46,411 nucleotides of DNA from a virus: the IMG/VR virus record IMGVR_UViG_3300008266_000097, positions 1-46,411 of that record. One strand, given 5' to 3'. Positions within the stretch are counted from its first letter, which is position 1. Each line of letters begins with the position of its first letter. This document shows positions 41,142 to 46,411 of this stretch, piece after piece. The notes below the pieces were generated by a model. That model was not told where the DNA came from. It made no database searches and saw nothing but the letters and a program-made list of their open reading frames with translations. The translations under genes and the position numbers were made by a program.

Positions 41142-41585
41142 TTAATTCGTAAATAGGGTATTATCCCTATCAATCGGGTTAATTTTAAACCCATATTTTT
41201 TCTTAACCCGCTCTGAAATAGGAATCGGGTTTCCATCCTCATCAATTCTCACAAAGGTAATATAGGTAGATACAACGGTGGTTTGGTTGCCTGTATATAC
41301 ATTATGCGCTCTTGCTTCAATGTATAGTTTAACTGATGTATTTCCAATATGATTTACACTACCATATACCTTTAATAGTTGCCCTTCTTTTGCGGGCTTC
41401 TTAAATAGACACTCATCTATTTTGATAGTTACTACACGGGGGGTATCACATACCTGCATTGCGTACGCAGCTGCTGAAGCATCAATCCACGCCAATGCTT
41501 TTCCTCCGAAAAGATTTCCGTGAAAACCTAAATCTGATTTTTTGACGGGATATGTATTAATCAGTTCCATCGGCAATTTCTTCAA
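41142..41585 (-). CDS. Hot-dog acyl-CoA thioesterase (YciA-like)
   Basis: A 147-residue protein with the acyl-CoA thioesterase hot-dog pattern: GFHGNLFGGKALAWIDASAA (20-39) with Asn24 and Asp35 at the active-site helix, VVTIKIDECLFKKPAKEGQL, LKVYGSVNHIGNTSVKLYIE, and a last strand (TVVSTYITFVRID). The family hydrolyses acyl-CoA in the cytoplasm. Phage copies are rare in my experience. It may change host membrane lipid supply or release CoA. It overlaps the upstream small gene by 29 nt, so it is embedded in the phage operon and not a stray host fragment. Confidence 0.85.
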   Translation of the reverse strand: MKKLPMELINTYPVKKSDLGFHGNLFGGKALAWIDASAAAYAMQVCDTPRVVTIKIDECLFKKPAKEGQLLKVYGSVNHIGNTSVKLYIEARAHNVYTGNQTTVVSTYITFVRIDEDGNPIPISERVKKKYGFKINPIDRDNTLFTN

Positions 41586-41760
41586 ATGGTATAGATACTA
41601 TTTCTCTACAAAAAAATAACAAACCATCCTTTTTAAAGGTATGGCTACATTCCCAATATTGTTTTATGAAATCTACATTTAGATTTGGTTCTTCTTTCAT
41701 TGTACGATAGACTTGAAACATACCATCGTTTATATAAATAACCTGTCCTAAGTAACTCAT
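41557..41760 (-). CDS. Small unknown protein (67 aa)
   Basis: Starts MSYLGQVIYINDGMFQVYRT and contains one Cys in YWECSHTFKKD and one in LLFFCREIVSIPF. Beta-rich, no motif recognised. It overlaps the thioesterase gene by 29 nt and begins 15 nt downstream of a tRNA. Confidence 0.55.
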   Translation of the reverse strand: MSYLGQVIYINDGMFQVYRTMKEEPNLNVDFIKQYWECSHTFKKDGLLFFCREIVSIPFEEIADGTD

Positions 41761-41775
41761 AATTTATTTTGTTGA

Positions 41776-41845
41776 GCGGGTAGATGGAATCGAACCACCG
41801 TCATAGGCTTGGAAAGCGAATGTAATACCATTATACGATACCCGC
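41776..41845 (-). tRNA. tRNA-Gly(UCC), anticodon stem imperfect
   Basis: 70 nt, no encoded CCA. The acceptor stem GCGGGTA/TACCCGC is perfect, the D-loop contains GG, and the T arm is GGTGG-TTCGATT-CCATC. The loop TTTCCAA gives anticodon UCC. The anticodon stem TTCGC/GCCTA has two central mismatches (C-C and T-T). Confidence 0.82.
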
Positions 41846-41882
41846 AAGTATCCCCATTAAGGGGATATGAGCTGAAAAACTA

Positions 41883-42050
41883 CTATTGAGCAGCTGCTGT
41901 GCTATCTACAACAGGATACAACTCCTCAGTAGAATCTACAACAGCAGAATCAACTGGTTCGGCAACCAATTCAGTTTGTTCAGCGTTGTTGGTACAAGCC
42001 GTAAATGATACAGCCATAACTACCATTGCGATAAAAAAGATGTTTTTCAT
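41883..42050 (-). CDS. Small lipoprotein (55 aa)
   Basis: The protein starts MKNIFFIAMVVMAVSFTACT: a signal sequence with a lipobox (FTAC, Cys19) for signal peptidase II. The mature part is about 37 residues, acidic and low in complexity (VDSAVVDSTEELYPVVDS). After Cys, TNNAEQ lacks the run of acidic residues of a clear Bacteroidota surface-export signal, so location is probably the inner leaflet of the outer membrane. It has its own strong host-type promoter. Candidate roles are superinfection exclusion or envelope change; both are inference. Confidence 0.78.
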   Translation of the reverse strand: MKNIFFIAMVVMAVSFTACTNNAEQTELVAEPVDSAVVDSTEELYPVVDSTAAAQ

Positions 42051-42073
42051 AATTAATTTGTTTTAAATTTTAC

Positions 42074-42105
42074 ACAATATACAAAAGAAATTTCATATTT
42101 CCAAA
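42074..42105 (-). promoter_or_regulatory. Bacteroidota-type promoter for the lipoprotein
   Basis: TTTG (42102-42105), 20 nt spacer, TATATTGT (42074-42081), 23 nt to the ATG. Confidence 0.65.
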
Positions 42106-42126
42106 TTTTTTCTTAAATAAATACAA

Positions 42127-42510
42127 TTATTTTTTTGATAAGATATCATTAAGCATGTTTATTTCCGTTTTAAACATTTCTTCTTCCATTTTCCCACGCT
42201 CTTTCTCAATTGCCTTTTGTACTAACCCAATCAATTCATTTGATAAGAATGAACTAATAGTAAACTCAAATGTATAATAGTGGTTCGAAACTTTAACCAT
42301 ATTATTTTGCAATATCAAAGTGTATTGTTTATCATCTGTCTGAACATAGTATCTGCCCGATGGTGTCATCAAGTAGTGGGTTTTTGGATTTGACATCAGT
42401 CGGATTAAAACCCTTTTTGTTAAAATCTCTCTTTCAGTATAGGGTTCGTGTCTAACCAGGCCCTGCCTAAACCACACCTGCAATTTTTTAAATTTGTATT
42501 TTATATTCAT
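42127..42510 (-). CDS. Unknown protein (127 aa)
   Basis: Basic start (MNIKYKFKKLQVWFRQGLVR), a central HYLMTPSGRYYVQTDDKQYT strand pair and a helical end (ELIGLVQKAIEKERGKMEEE). The TPSGRYYV phrase is like TPDGRYKI in the protein at 35427-35777. Function unknown. It lies between the Arg tRNA and the lipoprotein. Confidence 0.58.
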   Translation of the reverse strand: MNIKYKFKKLQVWFRQGLVRHEPYTEREILTKRVLIRLMSNPKTHYLMTPSGRYYVQTDDKQYTLILQNNMVKVSNHYYTFEFTISSFLSNELIGLVQKAIEKERGKMEEEMFKTEINMLNDILSKK

Positions 42511-42571
42511 TATTTTTTATTTTTATAATTAAGAAAGTACCTCTCCTTTCTAGATGAGTTTTTATTTTTTG

Positions 42572-42644
42572 TACGGTTAATAGGGTTCGAACCTATACGG
42601 AAACTTTAGAAGAGTTTAATGCTATCCAATTACATCATAACCGC
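42572..42644 (-). tRNA. tRNA-Arg(UCU)
   Basis: 73 nt with discriminator A and no encoded CCA. Acceptor GCGGTTA/TAACCGT (terminal G-T), anticodon arm AAACT-CTTCTAA-AGTTT, T arm ATAGG-TTCGAAC-CCTAT. Canonical. It reads AGA codons, expected to be common in this AT-rich genome. Confidence 0.93.
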
Positions 42645-42651
42645 AAATTAT

Positions 42652-42659
42652 ATAAATAT
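42652..42659 (-). promoter_or_regulatory. Late-like motif before tRNA-Arg
   Basis: GTATATTTATATAA context, 7 nt before the tRNA 5' end. Confidence 0.25.
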
Positions 42660-42660
42660 A

Positions 42661-42697
42661 CTTACTCTATCCAACCAAGCTAAAGGTGTATTATCTA
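42661..42697 (-). other. Possible tRNA 5' fragment
   Basis: TAGCTTGGTTGGATAGAGTA resembles positions 8-26 of a tRNA (D arm with GG), with ACACCTT before it as a possible acceptor strand. No anticodon arm or 3' half follows. Likely a remnant. Confidence 0.3.
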
Positions 42698-42716
42698 TAG
42701 AGGCATTACTATTAGA

Positions 42717-42787
42717 GCGGAGAGGTGGCGCCGCCCCACCATCTTTGAGCTGGAAGCCCAACGAGTTTCTCTCAACTCTTTCTCCGC
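42717..42787 (-). tRNA. tRNA-Gly(UCC)-like, non-canonical D- and T-loops
   Basis: 71 nt fold into a complete cloverleaf: acceptor GCGGAGA/TCTCCGC, D stem GAGT/ACTC, anticodon arm TTGGG-CTTCCAG-CTCAA, T stem GGTGG/CCACC. But the T loop is GGCGGCG in place of TTCRANY, and the D loop (TGAGAGAA) lacks GG. Glycine identity features are kept (first three acceptor pairs, C35, C36). It may be a tRNA-like RNA that does not serve ordinary translation. Confidence 0.6.
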
Positions 42788-42795
42788 GTATGATG

Positions 42796-42827
42796 TAAAT
42801 ATACAAAATAATTTTTAATTATCCAAA
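42796..42827 (-). promoter_or_regulatory. Bacteroidota-type promoter for the tRNA cluster
   Basis: TTTG (42824-42827), 20 nt spacer, TATATTTA (42796-42803), 8 nt before the Gly-like tRNA. Confidence 0.6.
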
Positions 42828-42843
42828 TAATATTTGTATTTTG

Positions 42844-42928
42844 TACCTCGGACCGGAATCGAACCGGTACAGCTTCATCAGCTACTGCATTTTAAGTGCA
42901 GCGGGTCTACCTATTTCCCCACCGAGGC
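42844..42928 (-). tRNA. tRNA-Leu(UAA)
   Basis: 85 nt class II tRNA with a long variable arm (TAGCTGATGAAGCTG). Acceptor GCCTCGG/CCGAGGT, anticodon arm TGCA-CTTAAAA-TGCA, T arm ACCGG-TTCGATT-CCGGT, discriminator A. Canonical. It reads UUA, the typical AT-rich leucine codon. Confidence 0.94.
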
Positions 42929-42935
42929 ATTATGA

Positions 42936-43130
42936 TTATTTATCAACTACTTTTTTCCTCACCACTTCAGATACATTAAACAGTTCACTAAATTGGTCTT
43001 TCTTCATTTTTTTTGCTTCACAAAATAACTCAATAGCATCTTCTAAAGAACTTGCTTTTGTTTTACTAAGTGCTTCTTTTGTAGTATCCGATTTAAAATA
43101 AAAGTAGTATTCTTTCATATTCTTTCCCAT
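42936..43130 (-). CDS. Small charged protein (64 aa)
   Basis: Starts MGKNMKEYYFYFKSDTTKEA; the Met at position 5 is an alternative start. Helical rest (DAIELFCEAKKMKKDQFSEL) with a basic end. No family recognised. It begins 10 nt after a good host-type promoter and ends 7 nt before tRNA-Leu, so mRNA and tRNA may be cut from one transcript. Confidence 0.6.
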   Translation of the reverse strand: MGKNMKEYYFYFKSDTTKEALSKTKASSLEDAIELFCEAKKMKKDQFSELFNVSEVVRKKVVDK

Positions 43131-43140
43131 TTAACTTTAC

Positions 43141-43172
43141 ACAATATACAAATAATTATTTAATTATCCAAA
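43141..43172 (-). promoter_or_regulatory. Bacteroidota-type promoter
   Basis: TTTG (43169-43172), 20 nt spacer, TATATTGT (43141-43148). It lies at the 3' end of the deaminase gene and serves the 64-residue gene and tRNA-Leu. Confidence 0.65.
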
Positions 43173-43612
43173 CTTTTTGTGTAATAAAAAACACCTACCC
43201 CCGCTTCCTCAAACATTTTGATACTTCGTTCAGCGCTTTCTTCCCATTTTAACTGATTAGAACCACCACCTAACATCCATATCTCCTTAATCCCAGCGTT
43301 TATAATCCCTCTTGCACAATCTGCGCAAGGTATTCCACAAGTCATATACATCTTTGCTCCATTGGTAGATACACCAATTCGGGCTGCATTATAGATAGCA
43401 TTTCTTTCAGCGTGTTCAAACCAATAATATTTTTCAGGCCTTCTCTGCCTTTCATTAACATTATCATTAATCCCTCGTGGGAATGAATTATACCCAGTAG
43501 ATATAATCTCATTATTACTCCCAACTAACACCACACCAATTTGGGTGTTCTTATCTTTGGATTTTAATTTTACTACTTCAGCAATTTTTAAAAAGTATTC
43601 AGTCCACTCCAT
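43160..43612 (-). CDS. Deoxycytidylate (dCMP) deaminase
   Basis: A 150-residue zinc deaminase. The metal and proton-shuttle motif is HAERNAI (His67, Glu69) and the second half is PCADCARGIINAGI (Cys96, Cys99). It also has KNTQIGVVLV and SFPRGIND, as in T4 Cd and cellular dCMP deaminases, but lacks the extra N-terminal zinc site of T4 Cd. It makes dUMP for thymidylate synthesis. The gene abuts its upstream neighbour (stop/start overlap of 1 nt). Confidence 0.9.
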   Translation of the reverse strand: MEWTEYFLKIAEVVKLKSKDKNTQIGVVLVGSNNEIISTGYNSFPRGINDNVNERQRRPEKYYWFEHAERNAIYNAARIGVSTNGAKMYMTCGIPCADCARGIINAGIKEIWMLGGGSNQLKWEESAERSIKMFEEAGVGVFYYTKSLDN

Positions 43613-43896
43613 TATGAAAATTTAAAAGATAGTTTGTATTCCTTATCACCTTCAGTTTTGAAATGAATATTTTTACCCTTCCAATTTACAATTTCGGTTA
43701 TCTTATCAGAGCAAAAAGAATAGAATGAACCCATACCATCTGAATACTCAAAATCAAGAACAAGCATATTACCAACATGCGGTCCACCATCTTCCCAATT
43801 TTTGATTCCACCTCGTAAATCTCTTTGGGCCCATTTAACGGATTCGGCTTCCCAAATCCGTCCGCTGTTTACATCTTCTAATTTATACATTTTCAT
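43612..43896 (-). CDS. Unknown beta-rich protein (94 aa)
   Basis: Starts MKMYKLEDVNSGRIWEAESV. Trp- and Gly-rich beta pattern (GGIKNWEDGGPHVGNMLVLD, YSFCSDKITEIVNWKGKNIH). No motif known. It overlaps rpiB by 14 nt and the deaminase by 1 nt, so it is translated within a nucleotide-metabolism cluster. Confidence 0.6.
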   Translation of the reverse strand: MKMYKLEDVNSGRIWEAESVKWAQRDLRGGIKNWEDGGPHVGNMLVLDFEYSDGMGSFYSFCSDKITEIVNWKGKNIHFKTEGDKEYKLSFKFS

Positions 43897-44314
43897 TTAT
43901 ATTAATTGCCATCATTCTTTTAATATGTCTATCTCCCTCAAAATCGGTTTCTAAAAAAGTGTTAAGGATATCAATTGCATCATCAATACAAAGAAACCTT
44001 GCGGGTAAACAAATAATATTTGCATTATTATGCGCCCGTGCCAATCTTGCTATATCAACATCCCAACAAAGTGCCGCACGAATACCTGGCCATTTGTTTG
44101 CTGTCATACACACCCCATTACCACTACCGCATATAAGAATACCAAATTGCGATTTAAAGTTTGAACACATTTTGTGTGCGTAGTCCGGATAATCAACGGA
44201 CTCGGGAGTATTTGTTCCCAAGTCCGTTAATTCCATTCCACACTTATCCATATACTCAATCAGTTGAGTTTTTAATTCCCACCCTGCGTGGTCTGATGCG
44301 ATTAGTATTGACAT
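43883..44314 (-). CDS. rpiB: Ribose-5-phosphate isomerase B
   Basis: A 143-residue enzyme that interconverts ribulose-5-P and ribose-5-P. Motifs: ASDHAGWELK (6-15), DYPDYA (41-46), ICGSGNGVCMTANKWPGIRA (61-80) with Cys62 at the catalytic base position of the E. coli type, and ARAHNNANII (92-101). Length is that of normal RpiB (about 145-150). It would supply ribose-5-P, hence PRPP, to nucleotide synthesis together with the nearby deaminase and PurA. RpiB is uncommon among the phage metabolic genes I know. Confidence 0.93.
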   Translation of the reverse strand: MSILIASDHAGWELKTQLIEYMDKCGMELTDLGTNTPESVDYPDYAHKMCSNFKSQFGILICGSGNGVCMTANKWPGIRAALCWDVDIARLARAHNNANIICLPARFLCIDDAIDILNTFLETDFEGDRHIKRMMAININENV

Positions 44315-44328
44315 TTTTTTACCTTATC

Positions 44329-45897
44329 CTAATTTTTTATAATACGGGTTGTGTAATTTCCCGATGGGGTTGTGATATTAACAAAAAGAATACCACTTAC
44401 ATTATCTACGATAGTAACCATTGAATGGTTTTCATTGTATGTAATATCCGATTGAACATTAGAACCCATAATATTAAATACTGAAATATTTGTAATTCGT
44501 TCACCACATTCTACCATAAATTCATTTTTAATTGGATTGGGATAAACATTCATTCGGTTTGAAATATCCATATAACGGACCGATGCTATAATTGTATCTG
44601 GGTTGAAATTGGCCCATCCACTCGTCCAATCGGATTGACCAAACGCACCACGATGATAAACGGGTGTAAAGAAATTGTTTGAAAGTCGTGGATTTGAAAA
44701 AGAAGCGCCCATCAATAAAACACTATTTTGTTGTGGTAGTACTTGTGGGTTTGTTAGATTATTATAACCCGAAGATAATCCAAGTTGAGATGTACTATCA
44801 AATACCTCATTCCCTCGTAAGGTATCGTTAAAATAATTCAACATCCCAGCCCAAGTATTCGTACCCTGTGTTTGTTCAAACTTATTAGTCATATTAGCAA
44901 ATACCACTCTTTCAATTTGGAGTGAATCATTGGTTGCATTTAATTGAGCAGACGAACCATCAATATGCAATCCAGTCGGATATCCCATAAAAAGGGAATT
45001 GTAGACCGATGTACGAGTGTTCCTACGAAGATGTAACGCCCTACGATAAAGAGAAGCAGGTCCACCATTTTCTTTTGGACCGATGATAGTTACATTAGAA
45101 AATATTGGAGCAGTTTGTGGTGTGTTTGAAGTCCCCGTTCCATCGTTATCGGATTCAAATCCGTTTGATTGAGATTGGTCTGCAATCTGCGGGTCACGCA
45201 TTGAAAGAGCAAATTGAACTTTTCCTCTATAACCAAAATCAGTATCAAAATCATCATCCCATCCACGATGAGCAATCAAATACTTGCAATTGACTGTACC
45301 ACCAAACCATTCATAGGAATCATCACCAGAATAGGATACTTGAACATTCTCAACCACAGTCTTACTACCAACCCCACCAAATGTCAATCCATTGATTTCA
45401 CTATTGGGTTGATATGCTATGCCGGGAAATTCAATGCGGACATATCTAAATACACCCGAACTATCTTCATCATCAGTTCCACCATAAGTAGCATCTTGTC
45501 CTAAGAGACCACCTTCAATAATACCAACTCCACCAGGAATGTTTGTTCTAGCGTTTCCTAATATTACAACCCCACCCCAATCACCATAGGTTCGTTGACC
45601 GGCTCGTTGATTTGATGTAAAGATAATTGGTTGATTCACCGTTCCGTTTGCATAGATACGGCCGGTCTTTGTAATAATAAGCGTACCCTTTGATGCTTTA
45701 TCACCTCTGATAATTGTACCCGGTTCAATTGTTAGTGTTGCACCATTCTTTACAAACCGATTACCTTCTAATAAATAAATTGTTCCACTATTCCAAGTGG
45801 TGTTTGTTGTAATATCTGTTCGGATAGTATCAACTGTAGTTTGCGCTTGTGCGAAACTAAACATGCTCAAAAGAGCGAGAATAAAACTTTTTTTCAT
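44329..45897 (-). CDS. Secreted T9SS cargo protein with beta-helix-like domain
   Basis: A 522-residue protein. A signal peptide (MKKSFILALLSMFSFAQAQ) is followed by a large repetitive beta domain: LEGNRFVKNGATLTIEPGTI, GDKASKGTLIITKTGRIYAN, DWGGVVILGNA, VQVSYSGDDSYEWFGGTVNC and HRGWDDDFDTDFGYRGKVQF. The last 75 residues form a T9SS type A sorting domain: MNVYPNPIKNEFMVE (449-463), ISVFNIMG and SGILFVNITTPSGNYTTRII. The body matches a protein type I remember from many Flavobacteriia. Host T9SS would carry it across the outer membrane. It sits among phage tRNAs and metabolic genes, so it is a cargo gene. Its function on the cell is unknown. Confidence 0.9.
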   Translation of the reverse strand: MKKSFILALLSMFSFAQAQTTVDTIRTDITTNTTWNSGTIYLLEGNRFVKNGATLTIEPGTIIRGDKASKGTLIITKTGRIYANGTVNQPIIFTSNQRAGQRTYGDWGGVVILGNARTNIPGGVGIIEGGLLGQDATYGGTDDEDSSGVFRYVRIEFPGIAYQPNSEINGLTFGGVGSKTVVENVQVSYSGDDSYEWFGGTVNCKYLIAHRGWDDDFDTDFGYRGKVQFALSMRDPQIADQSQSNGFESDNDGTGTSNTPQTAPIFSNVTIIGPKENGGPASLYRRALHLRRNTRTSVYNSLFMGYPTGLHIDGSSAQLNATNDSLQIERVVFANMTNKFEQTQGTNTWAGMLNYFNDTLRGNEVFDSTSQLGLSSGYNNLTNPQVLPQQNSVLLMGASFSNPRLSNNFFTPVYHRGAFGQSDWTSGWANFNPDTIIASVRYMDISNRMNVYPNPIKNEFMVECGERITNISVFNIMGSNVQSDITYNENHSMVTIVDNVSGILFVNITTPSGNYTTRIIKN

Positions 45898-45925
45898 AGA
45901 TTGTTTTTTTAAATTCTTTATATAA

Positions 45926-45933
45926 ATAAATAT
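45926..45933 (-). promoter_or_regulatory. Late-like promoter motif before the T9SS gene
   Basis: CAATATTTATTTATATAAAG context, 28 nt before the ATG. A TTTG lies upstream at 45948-45951 but the -7 match of the host type is poor. Confidence 0.3.
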
Positions 45934-45940
45934 TGATTTT

Positions 45941-46279
45941 TTATTTCCAAAATATTTGTATCAGTATAATAACTCCTGAAAGGATTAAACATACCATTGT
46001 TTTTGTGGTTAGGTTTTCTCCAAAAAGTAATTGTGAAAGTATAGCAAAAACCACTACCCCAATACCAAACCCAATAAGACGAGATGGCCAAAGTAATCCA
46101 CCATAATGAGTGATGATTTGACGAACCGATTCCATATACATCATTGATATAGGAATACCCATCAATACAATAACCCAATAGTTATCTTTGAACCATTGGT
46201 ATTTTAACTGACCCTGGAGTTGATAGAAAGTAAGTATCTGCGCCAAAAGCATCAGTAACATTCCGATTAAAAGTGCCAT
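45941..46279 (-). CDS. Small four-helix membrane protein (DMT/EmrE-like layout)
   Basis: A 112-residue protein with four predicted membrane helices (about 2-20, 32-52, 62-85 and 92-110) and little else, the size and layout of small multidrug-resistance-like DMT proteins. I do not see the EmrE membrane Glu in helix 1, so drug/proton antiport is not supported. Part of helix 3 reads GGLLWPSRLIGFGIGVVVFA. Possible transporter or membrane modifier. It follows tRNA-Pro by 19 nt. Confidence 0.6.
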   Translation of the reverse strand: MALLIGMLLMLLAQILTFYQLQGQLKYQWFKDNYWVIVLMGIPISMMYMESVRQIITHYGGLLWPSRLIGFGIGVVVFAILSQLLFGENLTTKTMVCLILSGVIILIQIFWK

Positions 46280-46298
46280 TTTTTATTTTTTAAGTTAG

Positions 46299-46372
46299 TA
46301 GGGGAAGCGGGACTCGAACCCACAACCTCGTGCTCCCAAAGCACGTAATCTAACCAATTGATATATTCCCCT
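46299..46372 (-). tRNA. tRNA-Pro(UGG)
   Basis: 74 nt with discriminator A, no CCA. Acceptor AGGGGAA/TTCCCCT, anticodon arm CGTGC-TTTGGGA-GCACG, T arm GTGGG-TTCGAGT-CCCGC. Canonical. Confidence 0.92.
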
Positions 46373-46411
46373 ATGTTTCCCCACCCTGAGATTTGGGGTG
46401 AGTAGTCATTC
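46373..46411. other. Right edge, small inverted repeat
   Basis: 39 nt with CACCC (46382-46386) facing GGGTG (46396-46400). It may be a processing hairpin next to tRNA-Pro; too short to interpret. Confidence 0.25.

Noticed and set aside
45918-46178. Minus-strand frame of 86 codons
   Set aside because: It is an out-of-frame reading of the membrane protein at 45941-46279, which has the better start and membrane pattern.
1-46411. CRISPR array, insertion sequence, integrase or attachment site
   Set aside because: No regularly spaced repeats, transposase motifs or integrase were found. The tRNAs are phage-encoded and there is no sign of a bacterial flank.

Overview
The window is one co-oriented block of a large, AT-rich, T4-like (myovirus-type) phage genome. 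Every gene I accept lies on the minus strand, so transcription runs from high to low coordinates. The host is most likely a member of the Bacteroidota. Four things point there: a secreted protein with a type IX secretion (T9SS) C-terminal sorting domain, at least ten promoters of the Bacteroidota form (TTG/TTTG, a 19-20 nt spacer, then TAnnTTTG-like), a DUF4494-type protein, and a small lipoprotein. The T4-like assignment rests on a gp17-like terminase, gp5-, gp25- and gp6-like baseplate proteins, a gp55-like late sigma factor and gp46/gp47/gp61-like replication proteins.

Layout from left to right. 1-3.5 kb: terminase large subunit (cut by the window edge), two small proteins, a glycosyltransferase-like protein and a mini-cupin. 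3.5-9.2 kb: putative virion-internal proteins, most with a similar short N-terminal leader ending in (L/I)xE; they include a 785-residue HxGH nucleotidyltransferase fused to a ligase-like domain. 9.2-11 kb: a tail or fibre-like protein. 11-16.1 kb: DNA processing genes, namely a single-chain Mre11-Rad50 protein, a primase, a Mom-like DNA modification enzyme and T7-type endonuclease I. 16-28 kb: tail and baseplate genes. 28-34 kb: late sigma factor, HD hydrolase, ClpP, a membrane coiled-coil protein, UV-damage endonuclease and adenylosuccinate synthetase. 34-37.2 kb: small unknown proteins. 37.2-41 kb: a MoxR ATPase and a zincin/VWA partner, plus a 55-residue ORF, all preceded by related promoter modules. 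41-46.4 kb: accessory genes (thioesterase, lipoprotein, dCMP deaminase, RpiB, T9SS cargo, small membrane protein) and five tRNA or tRNA-like genes.

How the genes fit together. Two promoter classes are visible. Host-like promoters precede accessory, early or middle genes. A recurrent ATATTTAT motif lies just upstream of many structural genes and may be read by the phage sigma factor. PurA, dCMP deaminase and RpiB would push host metabolism toward purine, thymidylate and ribose-5-phosphate supply. Mom-like modification and UvsE would protect or repair DNA. The T9SS cargo and the lipoprotein would change the infected cell's surface.

Most notable items: the Mre11-Rad50 fusion, the nucleotidyltransferase-ligase fusion with a possible capsid-targeting leader, the phage-borne T9SS cargo, the co-regulated MoxR/zincin-VWA pair with DnaA-box-like sites, and two complementary odd tRNA-Gly(UCC)-like genes. 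All functional calls come from reading motifs by eye; no database search was run.
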